Source of the DNA: Antitrichia curtipendula
Taxonomy: Eukaryota > Streptophyta > Bryopsida > Hypnales > Leucodontaceae
Reading direction: 5' to 3'
Assembly: GCA_951230915.1 (NCBI GenBank)
Contig: OX579638.1
Span: forward strand, 27,236,696-27,300,695
Length of the DNA: 64,000 nucleotides
Part shown: positions 47,301 through 59,090 of the stretch, in pieces
Position numbering within the stretch: position 1 is the first letter of the stretch
How the letters are laid out: every line of letters begins with the position of its first letter
Translations under genes and position numbers: made by a program
Notes under the pieces: model-generated
What the model saw: the letters and a program-made list of their open reading frames with translations, nothing else
What the model was told of the DNA's origin: nothing
Database searches by the model: none

Positions 47301-48656
47301 GGACCCGGGCAGTTTCTTCAACTTGCTTTCATCAAAGACTTCACTCACCAAACCCATACCTGGAATCACCACACAATTGCACCACTGTCGGAACAACCCT
47401 CACCAAAAATACAAAACCCTAAATTATCACCGGTTTAGGGCTTTGCAGTAGCAAAAAAACGAAAAAAAAAATACGATACCGGTAGACATCATTGACTGCG
47501 CACTACCCCTTCTCCACGCATTTTACTCTTTATGTCATGTGCTGAGAAGAACCATAAAACTGCAGATGTGCAGCGAAGAGGAAGCACTTACTTTTCATGA
47601 AAATTGGATGTTTATCACAAGATCCCTCAAAGTCGTTCTTTTCTTTTTGCTATGCTCATGAAAATTGAAGGAAAGAACGGAGCTTCAAAGGGACGAAATG
47701 CATCATAAATCACAGGATACGCAGGATTCTTAACCCAAAACTTGTTGTGGAAGGTTAAAACCAATGAGTCAAAAGATTCAATTCACTTTCTACAATTTAA
47801 AATCTGCTTAAGCATGTTTAATATAACTAAATCTGTGACAGCACAAAGAATGAGTGCAGTGAAAAAACAAACTTGTTTCTAATCGAAATTTCGATGTTCA
47901 TCACAAAATGCGTGATAAATCACAAGATGTACACGATTCTTGAAACGGTGAATTCGAGAAAAAGGTTTTAAGATTCCCTCATCAAAAGTTTTAACACAAT
48001 TTAACCATGTTTACCACACCTAAACCAGTGAAAGCACGAAGGATGTGTGCAGTGAAAGAAAAGCACTTGTTCGTAATCGAACTTTCGATGTTAATCACCA
48101 TAAATCACAATTCTTGAACCACTGATTTCTAGTAAAAGCCTTAAGACGCCATCACCAAAACTTTTAACACAATTTCAAGCAAGCTCACCATACCTGTAAC
48201 CGCATGAAGCGTGTGCTCGTTGGCCGTGACGATCCCAGCGCCTTCCTGGCCCCGATGTTGCAACGCATGCAGCGACAAGTAACAAAGCCGGCTGGCCTCT
48301 GGATCCCCAAAGATGGCCACAACGCCACACTCCTCTCTCCAAGCATCGCCCTCTCTCTCCTGAATCCACTTTTCCATGGGATTCTCGGACGTAGTAGGGC
48401 TCAACCATTCCATACCACCATCACTCTCCTCATCTCCAAAATTCAGAGCAGCAGAACCTTTCACGGACGAACACAGCCTCGTGTTGTTGTTGTTGTTGTC
48501 GTTGTTGTTGTTTTCAAGCTTGAAATTGTTGCAAAGCCAAGCTCCTCGGCTACTTGAAGAGGTACGAGAGCACGGGGCAGTATACGAAAACCGACGAGTC
48601 GGCAATTGGCAAAAAGCTCGGGAGCCTTGAAGCCCTGACATCTGCATTACCGCCAT
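44347..48656 (-). CDS. Amidophosphoribosyltransferase, 5 exons, about 600 aa
   Basis: Exons on the minus strand are 48656-48194, 47359-47112, 46507-46268, 45689-45118 and 44626-44347. All introns are GT-AG and phases agree (1803 nt). The enzyme makes phosphoribosylamine from PRPP and glutamine, the first committed step of purine synthesis; in plants it is plastidic. The first ~60 residues are Ser/Arg-rich and transit-peptide-like and include an Asn run. The mature enzyme should begin at Cys110 (REEC|GVVAIFGDPEAS), the glutaminase nucleophile. The PRPP loop VVVIDDSIVRGTTS lies at residues 451-464. Likely [4Fe-4S] ligands are Cys346 (ACIFEHIYF), Cys492 (CYYGVD) and Cys543/Cys546 (FCDACFSG). No lesion is seen. 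The ATG at 48656 is the first in-frame ATG. Confidence 0.95.
45715..46115. repeat. Dispersed repeat, two copies in intron 3 of the purine gene
   Basis: Two related blocks lie at about 45735-45895 and 45960-46115. Each has the order GGACT(G/A)(A/G)ATTTCA, ATCAC, GAAGAACAT, then a Lys-codon-like A-rich stretch, and the first contains AAAGTCTCCATATGACCAAT. Related copies are at 42250-42395 in the B3 gene intron 3 (CAGTCTCCGTGTGACCAACT) and at about 61815-62215 (TCCCGTATGACCTACTT). No coding potential is seen. Confidence 0.6.
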
Positions 48657-49701
48657 GGATTCTCCACGCGCGCTGCACAGCAAGAAGGAATGCTCCCGTC
48701 CTTGCAATTGATTTCACTCACTCCATAGCGACACGAATTGTAAAATCCTCTGCAACCAGAGATGTGAAAAGGAAAAGGAAAAGGAAAAGCACACAGACAG
48801 ACACGGCAACTATAGCCCTAAACCCCTACTAGCGGTTGCTAAAACCCTCAGGTTTAGCACTGGAGGAAAAACCACCAACGAAAAGAAGGACACGGCGTCG
48901 GCGGCTAGGATCCAATTGAGTGGAAAGAGCAAGAGATTGAGCGAGGCAGATGATTTTATCAAGATTTGTGAAAGAGGGGAAGACAGACAGTGAGCGAAAG
49001 GGAAGAAACAGATGAGAGCAAAGCAATGAGGGATTCGACGAGGGTCCCAGCTCAAGCAAATCTTCAAGGAAGATGGTGATGATGAAGAAGATGACGAAGA
49101 AGAAAGATGATAAAGATGGTCCCCAATGCCTCGAAGCGCGTGTGTCGGGAGATAGTTATTACCCTTCGTAAAGGGTTGCGAGATTCTTCGACTTGGCGTG
49201 TGTGCCGCAGCTGCGAGAAGATTTTTCTACTGCAATAGGAAATTCCTTCTGGTCAGTCGTCTCTCTCACCGACGTTCAGGAAAGCTCGCAAACCACGGTC
49301 GTACGGGGGTCGTGGGCGACTTGTTGAGTACGGGGTAAGAGCATCCTCAGTCGGCCCTCTGTGGAAGCACTGCAACGGCAAGTTGTGCGTGGCACGGTCG
49401 ATGGGCTTTGAAGCATTGGGTGTGGGATAAGGTAAGGTGGGTACCCCCAAAACTGCCACTTTTTGCTACTGAGCCTAGTTACAATTATTAAATTGGTCAA
49501 ATTTTCATTTGCTCTTGTTGGCAAGTGAAAGGAGGGTCCAACGCACCAAAGAATGGGACATTTGAATACTGTATGCAAAAGTTATTAAGGAACAAAGTTT
49601 GGTTCTAAAAGCGTTTCTTCCACATAGGTACAGAATTGATTCTGGAAATGTACACAGGGTATAGATGGCGGTTTAAGGTCAGTGGCACTTTAAGAGCATA
49701 C
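48657..49701. promoter_or_regulatory. Promoter side of the purine gene and intergenic DNA
   Basis: Upstream of the minus-strand start the sequence has a CCCTAAACCCC motif near 48815 that resembles a telo-box. A GAAGATGAT-type low-complexity stretch lies near 49070-49110. No gene is recognised up to the MITE at 49704. Confidence 0.4.
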
Positions 49702-49703
49702 TA

Positions 49704-50114
49704 CTTTAGGAGGCTCAGAAATGGCACACATGTAAAGGCCGGTCCACCTTTTTGTGTATTTTATTGGACGGGAATAATTTCAGCTCATTTTCTAGACAAA
49801 GAGAAATAGATGAGGAATCTAACCCAAGTGGTTTTGTATTTTTTCAAGTATTTTTGAATTACTTATGAATTTTCAAACAAGTTGGGTCATAGGTCTTTAT
49901 TTATGATCCTAGGTCTTTTACAAACGGTTCATTTGCAATTATTAAGAAAGACGGGGAAAGCAAAGCAATTGATTGACTCTTGCAATTGATAATGCTTTTT
50001 TCCTTGATTCATTCAATTACTATACATGTCAATTTTAGAACCAACTCATGTCCATTTCATAGCCATTTATAGGATCCGTTCTTAGTACCCGTTTCATTTT
50101 AGAGCCTCCTACCT
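49704..50114. mobile_element. MITE M2, same family as M1
   Basis: Left end CTTTAGGAGGCTC and right end GAGCCTCCTACCT (inverted) are bordered by TA (49702-49703 and 50115-50116). The interior block ATCTAACCCAAGTGGTTTTG, followed by TATTTTTTCAAGTATTTTTG, aligns with M1 (reverse orientation) and with the copy at 60575. It is 411 bp and non-coding. Confidence 0.62.
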
Positions 50115-50116
50115 TA

Positions 50117-50879
50117 AGTGTCATTTTTTCCCACAGCTTCCCATAGATAGCAAGATTTGAAGAGAGGCCCGGTGTGACTACTTATACATTATCTTTTGTG
50201 TTTTTTTGTCGAGGGGGATTGTATATTGATGGCAAGGGGTGACCATGTAGCGATGGGAGAATGCAAAGGTGGACGAAGTAGTTGTGCACGGGGGTGAGTT
50301 AGGGAGGGGCAATCACAAAATGAAGGGTTTAGAGATGTAGAAGGGAATGTTGCGGAAGGGAGTATTGGCAGCAATACAAATGCAATCTAAAAGCTAGATG
50401 TACATGGTGTCACATTGTATATTTGTTCACTATATAAAACATATATTTGTTGTCAAATTAGAGGATTTTTTGGGACTCTACTTTTTTTTTACCTCTATTA
50501 GACAATTATTTGGTATTAGTTATTTTATTTTTATATTTGGAGGCATTAAAAATTTGTTTGTATATTTAAAGTTGCTAAATGGAAAGGTGAAGTTTGTTTT
50601 ACCTTTCTTTTCATTTTTTAAAGGATTTGAAGGCCACGTAGGAGATAAGGATAGAGTTATAAAAAAAAAGGGATGGCCAATGGATGAATTGTGGTTTATG
50701 TGGCATTTTAAGGCTTAAAATCCACTTGTTTAGGTGGATGAGATAGAGGATGAGGTGAAAGATAAGGTAGAGGGTCTTCTTCTTTCTCCTCATAGTTAGC
50801 TCAAAAAAAACATATCTTTACAGAACCATAGCAGATTGTACAAGAGAAGTTTTACAATAAAATTTTGTGAGGTTGTTCA
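50117..50879. other. AT-rich intergenic DNA, no gene seen
   Basis: A 106-residue open frame at 50398-50718 is low-complexity (Phe/Ile-rich) and unsupported. A 60-residue frame on the other strand overlaps it. Confidence 0.4.
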
Positions 50880-51440
50880 TCTTGTTTTTGTGATTCCGAA
50901 AACCTATCACTCACTCAATTTGAAATTTTTGTGTGAAAGTTATGCATGAGGAGGTGAGAGAGGGTTGATTGTTGTGGAGAGTGAAGGCAGAAACTTATGA
51001 GGGCTTATAACTATTTGTTGAGGAAGTTTTTGATTTTGATATTTGAATTGTTTATATATTAGGATGTTATCTTTTCAAAAAGCTATCACTCTCTTGATTT
51101 GAAGTTAGTATGTGAAAGTTATAGGTTGTGAAGCAAAGTAGAGGTGGATTGCCTTTGTGTTGGAGAGAATGAACTTTGATCAGCTATAAAAGTCAGAAAA
51201 TATCTTAGTTTTAAGTGAAATTTAGAGTGTGTGTATATTATTGTTCTATCTTTCTATAAAAGTATCACACGACTAGTTTGGAGTGGATATGTGAAAGTTA
51301 TGATTTTGGGAGCAAAGTAGTGATGAGCTGCCTTTGAGTTGGAGAGAGTGAACTTTGACTGGCTATGAAAGTCGGAAAGTATCTTGGTTTTAAGTGAAAT
51401 TTGGAGATTTTGTAAGTATTTGTATCATCTTTCCAAAAAA
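50880..51440 (+). repeat. About 180-bp tandem repeat, three diverged copies
   Basis: Copies start near 50880, 51060 and 51240. Each contains ATCACTC or ATCACAC, then TTTGAAGT/TTTGGAGT, then TATGTGAAAGTTATG, then GAGAGTGAACTTTGA and TTTTAAGTGAAATTT. The second and third copies are the most alike. Confidence 0.7.
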
Positions 51441-51670
51441 ATATTACATGCCTAATTTGAAGTTGTGTTGCGGCTGTGGCACGCATTTTTGTATCAACTA
51501 CTTCTTTAAAAAAAATCTATGCGATTTATATACAACTTCTTTTATTTTTTTTACAAACATGTGAAATATTTTGGGACTATATGGAATCTTATGGGGGTTA
51601 TATGGGCATGTGATATTGTATTTGCCTACATGGCATTCTATAAAATTTTATCATTATATTTAAAGGTTGT

Positions 51671-52340
51671 ATGATTACGGATCCTTCATTTTCTGGGCCA
51701 AGTCTAGTTGTAGCTAGAAGCCTCGTGTTTTTCTTAGGCAAGGCCTCTCTACCCAACAATGATGAAGTGCAGAGCTTTGGGAGAAGAGAGTTTTTCAATA
51801 ATGCGAAAGGTTCAAGCATTAGAGGACCACAACTTGATTTTGTTGATAACTACTCTTGATGTTGATGGAACTCAGTTTGTGACAACACAAGAATTCATAA
51901 GACTACAACAAGAGGAGGAACCAAAAAAACTACGAAAGCAATTAATTGTTCAAGACAAGATGGACTTAGAGGATGCAGCTACTCGAGAAGTGCAAGAACA
52001 ACTTCAAAGAGCAATGAAATTGATTAGATAAGTTGCTAAGGATCGGAAAAACAAAGAAACACATCACTAGATGCAAGAACAACATCCCCATGTGCCTGAA
52101 TTGTATGGAGAAGATGAGGACTTTGAAGAGGACAACCAAATTGAAAAAAAATGACTTTAATGGTAGATATAGGTTTGAGGATTCAGAGTGGTGTCGTGAT
52201 GTCAGTTTCCTCTCAATAGATCAAAGTGTTGATAAAGATGGAAGAGAAAGGAAGAAAGCATTACAAAAAATTTCAGCCTTGGAAGGGGCTGCGAGAGCCG
52301 GTGCAATAAGGGAAAAAAAATTAATTTTTTTTTTCAAAAA
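51671..52340 (+). pseudogene. ORF remnant of unknown, probably transposon, origin
   Basis: Plus-strand frames encode QALEDHNLILLITTLDVDG, FIRLQQEEEPKKLRKQL and a coiled-coil-like DLEDAATREVQEQLQRAMKL, then a stop. In the same frame the sequence goes on (VAKDRKNKETHH, stop, MQEQHPHVPELYGEDEDFEE). Repeated stops and no clear start suggest a relic. I do not recognise the family. It ends just before the hAT target duplication. Confidence 0.4.
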
Positions 52341-52364
52341 GTAAAATCCAGAATGGCATCAATG

Positions 52365-52372
52365 GTGCCACG
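52365..52372 (+). repeat. Left 8-bp target site duplication of the hAT element (GTGCCACG)
   Basis: Identical to 59091-59098 on the other side of the element. Confidence 0.88.
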
Positions 52373-52611
52373 CAGGGTTGTCACATCGGGCAAGTCGCCC
52401 GCCCGCCCGCCCATCTAGTTCGCCCGTCCGATTGAGGCTTCGCCCATCCGATGTAGTCAACAACATGTTGACTTTATGTGAATTAAAAAAAAGGTTGACG
52501 TGGAATTACTTGGCTGCCAACTCAGACTCCGGGCGCGGACTTAAACAGGACAAGGCGTGGACTTATGGATGGGTGCAGACTTAAGTCGGGCAGAGCGCGG
52601 ACTTAAACAGG

Positions 52612-53815
52612 ACAAAGCGTGGACTCAAGCAGGTCGGGCGGGGACTCAAGCAGGGCGGGCGGGAACTCAAGTAGGTCAGGCGGGGACTCAAGCAGGTCGG
52701 GCGTGGACTCAAGCAGGTCGGGCGGGGACTCAAGTAGGTCGAGCGGGGACTCAAGCAGGTCGGGCGGGGACTCAAGCAGGTCGGGCGGGGACTCAAGCAG
52801 GTCGAGCGTGGACTCAAGCAAGTCGGGCGGGGACTCAAGCAGGTCGGGCGCGGACTCAAGCAGGTCGGGCGGGGACTCAAGCAGGTCGGGCGCGGACTCA
52901 AGCAGGTCGAGCGGGGACTCAAGCAGGTCGGACGGGGACTCAAGCAGGTCGCGCGGGGACTCAAGGAGGTCGGGCGGGGACTCAAGTAGGTCGGGCGGGG
53001 ACTCAAGGAGGTCGGGCGAGGACTCAATCAGGTTGGGCAGGGACTCAAAGAGGTCGAGCGCGGACTCAAGCAGGTCGGGCGCGGACTCAAGCAGGTCGAG
53101 CAGGGACTCAAGCAGGTCGGACGGGGACTCAAGCAGGTCGGGCGGGGACTCAATCAGGTCGGGCGGGGACTCAATCAGGTCGGGCGGGGACTCAAGGAGG
53201 TCGAGCGCGGACTCAAGCAGGTCGGGCGTGGACTCAAGCAGGTCGGGCGTGGACTCAAGCAAGTCGGGCGGGGACTCAAGCAGGTCGGACGGGGACTCAA
53301 GCAGGTCGAGCGGGGACTCAAGCAGGTCTGGCGGGGACTCAAGCAGGTCGGACGGGGACTCAAGGAGGTCGGGCGCGGACTCAAACAGGTCAGGCGCGGA
53401 CTCAAACAGGTCGGGCGCGGACTCAAGCAGGTCGGGCGGGGACTCAAGGAGGTCGGGCGCGGATTCAAGCAGGTCGAGCGCGGACTCAAGCAAGTCAGGC
53501 GGGGACTCAAACAGGTCGGGTGGGGACTCAAGCAGGTCCGGCGGGGACTCAAACAGGTCGGGCGGGGACTCAAGCAGGTCGGGCGGGGACTCAAGCAGGT
53601 CGGGTGCGGACTCAAGCAGGTCGGGCGGGGACTCAAGTAGGTCGAGCGGGGACTCAAACAGGTCGAGCGGGGACTCAAGCAGGTCGGGCGGGGACTCAAG
53701 CAAGTCGAGCGGGGACTCAAGCAGGTTGGGCGGGGACTCAAGCAGGTCGAGCGTGGACTCAAACAGGTTGGGCGTGGACTCAAGTAGGCCGAACGTGGAC
53801 TCAAGCAGGTTGGGG
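52612..53815 (+). repeat. 21-bp minisatellite, about 57 copies
   Basis: The consensus unit is GGACTCAAGCAGGTCGGGCG plus one G (21 bp), with variants such as GAGCG, GACGG and GGCGC at the end. Because 21 is a multiple of three and the unit lacks stops in several frames, four long open frames arise, two per strand (for example repeated AGRAGTQ or DLLESPP). I see no gene start, splice pattern or conserved flank that would make any of them a real protein. Confidence 0.95.
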
Positions 53816-54540
53816 CGTGGACTTAGAATCAACGCCCACACTTTAGAGTCCACGCCCATACATTTTGTCCATGCCTTAGAGTCATCCCATGGACAATCAA
53901 TTGTCATTTTTTGGGGTCCACGCCCTACGCCTTAGAGTCCGCGCCCAGACCTTAAGTCCACGCTCTAGAGTCCGCGCCCGGACCTTAAGTCCACGCCCTA
54001 GAGTCCACGCCCATATCTTAGGTCCACGCCCATACTTTAGGTCCACGCCTTGAGTCTGCGCTTGACAAAAGTCCATGCCTTCAGGTCTGCGAGTGGAGTT
54101 TACGTCTATGCCTATTAGTCCACACCTGACCCTAAACGTCCAAAAGCCCACGGTTGCATACTCCAAAGTCTACGCGTTGAAATGAGCGCCCAATCTCCAA
54201 GAACACCGGGAGGAGTACTTAATGTCTGACAAATTCAAACATTGTCCGATTCGCCCGATATGTTGTCTGATTCGTCCGATTGGGCGTTTTTCCAAACTCC
54301 TCAAACTTCACTCTTCTAAAATGGCCTTCTAGCCCATGCGTCTCCGCCTTAGAGTCCATGCCCATACATTTTATCCATGCCTTAGAGTCATCCCATGGAC
54401 ATCCAACTATCATTTTTTTGGATCCACGCCCGTACCTTAAGTCCACGCCCTACGCCTTAGAGTCTGCGCCCATACCTTAGGTCCACACCTTAGAGTCCGT
54501 GCCCGTACCTTAGGTCCATGCCCTACCTCTACATCTGGAC
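53816..54540 (-). repeat. Degenerate GTCCACGCCC-type repeats
   Basis: Words such as CTTAGAGTCCACGCCCATAC and CCTTAAGTCCACGCCC recur from about 53830 to 54530. They look like diverged units of the minisatellite read on the other strand (GAGTCCCCGCCC). A segment containing CATGCCTTAGAGTCATCCCA is present twice (near 53868 and 54378). Confidence 0.65.
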
Positions 54541-57109
54541 GCCCCAGCCAGCTAGCCGCTTTTTAAAATTAGGAGGAATGCAAATTCAAATTGCCATAGG
54601 ATACTCCCTCCCCCCTTCCAAATTGGTTGTATTAATTAGATGGCAGCTCATGTTTATTTTAATTCTTTTAATTTAATTATAAAAACAAGGCATTTTGTAG
54701 TTTCATTATAACTTAGCCCGTTAATTAAGAAGGAGGCACTCCTAAATCATTTGTTATTTTTTTTCTAGATAGAAGTGGTTTTATGGACGGCAAATCTTAG
54801 ATCCTAAATTCTAAACCTTAAATTCTATAAACCATTCTCTATTTAAGAAATACAATTCAACTTGTGCATCCATTTAATTCCCAAAACTTTCAATAAAATG
54901 GGGACACAAGCTTACGAATCCCTTTGGATAATTGAAAATATATATAATGATATAGGAGCCCACATATTCTATCTCATTTCTTTTTCCACATAGTGCATCC
55001 ATTTAATTCCCAAAGCTTTCAATAAAATGGGGACACAAGCTTACGGGGCCCTTTGGATAATTGAAAATATATATATAATGATGTACAAGCCCACATATTC
55101 TATCTCATTTCTTTTTCCACATGGTGCATCCATTTAATTCCCAAAGCTTTCAATAAAATGGAGACACAAACTTATGGGGCCCTTTGAATCCAAGATTTAG
55201 GATTTAGGGTAGGGTTTAGGGTTTAGGGTAGGGTTTAGGGTAGGGTTTAGGGTAGGGTGTAAGATCTAGGGTTTGACTTCCATTGCTAGTACCTCATTTT
55301 TGTCCCCATGCTTGGATCACTAGATGCCCAAATCAATATATTCATGTATTCCCATTTCCGAATGGAAGTTAATCCTTCAAAGCAAAATTCTAGTTTCAAG
55401 GCCTAGAATAAATTGTTTTTTTTCTCTCACAAGCATTTATCTATGAAATTGATGAAATTTGTTTGCTATATTTTCTATATCTAAAGATGATAGGGCTCTA
55501 TTTGAATAAAGACATGAGAAATTTATTTGATGGAATGGGGAAAAGAAAGGATTGGTGTATAGAAGCCTTAATCATTACATTTTTTATTTTCTTGAAGTGT
55601 ACACGCTATGAAAGGCTTCAGAATTTAATTGAGAGAATAGGAAAGAAAAGGGATTGGTAAGTAGAAGCGTCATAAATATTATATTTTATTTTTTTGAAGG
55701 TTATATCTCAACAAAAGGCTTGAGAATGTAATATTGTAATTGATGGAATGGGAAAACAAGAGATTAGTGAATAGAAACCTCAAGCATTTTATTTTTATTT
55801 TTTTGAAGGTTATATCTCAACAAAGGGCTTGAGAATGTAATTGATGGAATGGGGGAGAGATGGGATTTGTGGTGAGGTAAAGGGAATTTTCCTTAGAAGT
55901 GTTTCAATATGAGATTCCTCCACAAATTTCAAGGTGGATTTGACTTCTATTGCTAGTACCTCATTCTTGATCCCATGCTTGGATCACTAAATGCCCAAAT
56001 CAAGACGTTCACCTACTCCCATTTCCCAATGGGAGTTAATCTTTGAAAGCAAAGTTCTACTTTCAAGGCCTAGAATACATTGTATTTTTTGCTCAAAGCA
56101 TTTGGCAATGAAAATTTCAAAAAAGGAAATGACTATGTGGTTGGAGTAATTTTATGCACCCAAATATTTTATTCAATCATGTAAATGTTAAACGCTTCAA
56201 CATATCTACAAAAGTAACTTAAAAGAATTTAAAACAAAAATAAACAAAATGTGAATGTATCAAAATACAAAAGCAAACCAAAGAACAAAAATCCAAAAAA
56301 ACATAATGTGGTTCATGTGAATCCGTGCAAATCCAATGTTCAATTCAACAATAAAACTTTTCTACGTAGCTACTTAAGTATTCCAAAATAATTTTAAGAG
56401 CTAGAAGAATTTAATTATACCAACCTACCATAAATAATTTGAAGCAAATTAAAACAAAATATAAAGTGTAATAAATCCTAGCAAAACCAAACCCTCAATT
56501 CACCAACAACATTGTCAAACTCTTCTATATATCCAATAAAGCAACTCAATTTTTCTTTAAAACTAAACTAAACAAGACTAATGTAATAAAATCCTTGTAA
56601 ACCCAATGTTCAATTCACTAATTTAAAGCAAATTCTTCTATACATCCATTAAATTAATAGAAAAGAATGTTTAAAAAAACTGAATAAGGTGGTTGATGTA
56701 AATCCCAATGCAATTCCAATATTGAATTCAACAATGAAATGGCAACTCCTTCTTTTTATCTACCAAAATGACCTAAAGTTAAATTTTTAAACAATGTTGA
56801 ATTCACAACACTCAAACTTAATACACAAAATTATTTTCTAACAAAGATCCTTATTATGTTGTATTATAGGTTATAACAATGGAAAATTCTTACCAAATTC
56901 TTTTATAGTTTGTACTACATCAAATTTAAGAGAATGATAGGTATTGTTCTAAATGAATATTATAAAAAAATGTGCTAATTTCAGCTGCCAACATTAGAAT
57001 TTATCATTCTTTAACTTTGGGAGAAGAATCCTATGACACATTGAATGAGTGGGTCCCCAAAAGAACAAATTGCTCCCATGGTGTAGACTGGTCTCATAGT
57101 GTCCCCGCC
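54541..57109. repeat. Interior of the hAT element: several tandem and direct repeats
   Basis: A unit of about 130 bp (TGCATCCATTTAATTCCCAA...) recurs near 54864, 54993 and 55124. Telomere-like TTTAGGG/TAGGG units lie at about 55197-55262. A unit of about 115 bp (TTTTTTTGAAGGTTATATCT, CAACAAAGGGCTTGAGAATG) recurs from about 55560 to 55860. A 145-bp block (ATTGCTAGTACCTCATT..., TTTCAAGGCCTAGAATA) occurs at 55272-55410 and 55935-56083. From about 56100 to 57000 the DNA is AT-rich with no feature seen. No gene is recognised. Confidence 0.65.
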
Positions 57110-58925
57110 CATACGTCTGAGCCAGTCCCTGCATATTTCATCTTGGCAGCAAATTTGTTTTTGAATTTGCGACTAGAGTTTTGAGAGTTTAAAGGCATGT
57201 AATATATCATTGGAAAGGTACTGAGAAGACCTTTCCAACGATATATTACACGCTCCATAATTCTCAAAATTCAAATCGCTAAACAAGAAAGAAATTTGTG
57301 TCCGCGCCCATTTCTTTGTCTTGATTAAGTCTCCGCCGAGACAAAATTAAGTTTGCGCCTGGACACGATTGAATCCCCGCCCGAACACAACTATATTCTG
57401 GCCTGGACATGCTTAACCCCTAAAGGTTTTTGACTATATTTTCACCAAAAAACACTCCAAAGCTGCCATTCCTAGCAGAAGTACTAAATTCTTGGAAAAA
57501 AACATTTATGGACACATAAAACCATAGGATCTTGTAGTTCACTGGTTTGTGAAGATGTGGAAAAAATTTCAGAATTTTCCACCATGTACATTGCAAGATA
57601 TTAGCTTTTGAAAAGACAAAAACCCTTATTTTGACCCTGCAGAAAATTGGACAACTGCACTTCAGAAGGTTACATTTGTTATGAAAAAAATCCAAAATGG
57701 TTGTAATTCTTTGAATTCATGCTTCCAAGAGAGTTGGCTAGTTGCTTGAAAATTTTTGGATCATTTGGAATTGTACAACGTATAGGAAAAAAATGGAAGT
57801 AGAAAGAAATAGAGAATAATTCAAAATACTAAATTGTTAACAATTTATTTATGGAATTGAAAAATGCCAATTCCAATGGTGATAATGTTGTAATAAACAA
57901 TCTACACCTAGCATTTTTATTTTTTTCAAAAAATATTGAAAATTTAATTAAATAAAAGAATTCAAAGTTTATTTTAGAGTAGAGATTCCATAACTACTTG
58001 CAAACTACCCTAAACTAAAACTCCTCATAACTTTTGACTCATTGATCAAAATGGAATGATTCAAAGCTTTCCACATGTATATAAATCTAGAGAACCAATT
58101 TCAATTTTTTATGTTTTTTAAAAGTGATTTTTAAAGAAGTTTTTTTTGCTGCCCGAGCTGCCCGTCGAACGCTGAAAACTACATATCATACAATAAATTT
58201 TTAACCACGTAGTCAAAAGTAATAAAAACTGTTGGATCTTAAAGCTACTCCTCGAAAAAATGTTATGTGAGAATTTCAAAGAAAAAAACTAAAAATTCCA
58301 TTTGTAGGTACTTGCCCAAAATTTCTACGTTGCCAAAAAACACATTTTGGTCCTTTAGGGGTTAAGTCCCCTCTTAACCCTGAATGCTTCATCTTGGCAT
58401 CAAATCTGTTTTTTGAATTTGTGACTAGAATTTTGAGATTTTAAAGGCGTGTAATATATCATTGGAAAGATATTGAGAAGACCTTTCCAACAATATATTA
58501 CAAGCTCCATAATTCTCAAAATTGCAATTGCTAAACAAGAAAGAAATTTGCATCTACGCCCATTTCTTTGTCTTTATTAAGTCTCCGCCCAGGCAAAATT
58601 AAGTTTGTTCCAGACAAGATTGAGTCCCCGCCCAGACACAACTATGTCCTGGCTTGGACATGCTTAAGTCCCCGCTTGACCCTGAATGTTTCATCTTGGC
58701 AGCAAATTTGTTTTGGGATTTGCAACTAGAGTTTTGAGAGTTTAAAGGCGTATAATATATCATTGGAAAGGTATTGAAAAGACCTTTCCAATGATATGTT
58801 ATACGCTCCATAGCTCTCAAAATTGCAATTGTTAAATGAGAAAGAAATTTGCGTCCGCGCCCAAGCAACGTCGTTACCGCCCGCACCATACGTCACCGCC
58901 CTCAACGTCCGCGCCCAAGTTCCAG
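57110..58925 (+). repeat. About 290-bp repeat, three copies, interrupted by element D
   Basis: Copies run from about 57110 to 57413, 58366 to 58660 and 58660 to 58925. Each has CATCTTGGCA, a TTTGAGA stretch, an inverted pair (AATATATCATTGGAAAGG ... CCTTTCCAACGATATATT) and a GTCCCCGCCC-type tail ending GGACATGCTTAA. Element D sits exactly at the TTAA joining copies one and two; the junction of copies two and three is uninterrupted. Confidence 0.8.
57417..58361. mobile_element. TTAA-flanked element D (piggyBac-like MITE, relative of A)
   Basis: TTAA (57413-57416 and 58362-58365) flanks perfect inverted ends CCCCTAAAGG. The 945-bp interior matches element A along most of its length and has no transposase. 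The empty target is preserved nearby: GGACATGCTTAAGTCCCC at 58656-58673 equals the sequence formed by joining the two flanks with one TTAA. Confidence 0.9.
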
Positions 58926-59090
58926 AGTGGATTGACACGTCACGAAGTGAAGGTAAATCATTTTAATTTTTTTTAATTGGAAAAAATTCGACGCCCGAAG
59001 TGTCCGGACCGTCCGTCCGTCCGTCCAGTTCGGTTCGCCCGTCCGTCCAAGACGTCCGGTGACCTTGGGACGCCCGATGTGACAACCCTG

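Larger units (their letters stand above)
52373..59090. mobile_element. hAT-type transposon, 6.7 kb, no transposase seen
   Basis: A 19-bp perfect terminal inverted repeat, CAGGGTTGTCACATCGGGC, lies at 52373-52391 and, reversed, at 59072-59090. The exact 8-bp direct repeat GTGCCACG flanks it (52365-52372 and 59091-59098). An 8-bp duplication with CAGGG-type ends is the hAT signature. I find no hAT transposase frame. The interior holds a 21-bp minisatellite, several tandem repeats, telomere-like repeats, and the TTAA element D. It is therefore either a large non-autonomous element or a hollowed-out copy. Confidence 0.88.

Noticed and set aside
52557..53935. Long overlapping ORFs of about 430 residues on both strands
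   Set aside because: They are produced by a 21-bp tandem repeat without stop codons. Four frames are equally open, and there is no start context, splicing or family similarity.
55272..56083. Possible LTR pair (145-bp blocks)
   Set aside because: The blocks lack TG...CA ends, a primer-binding site and any retrotransposon frame between them.
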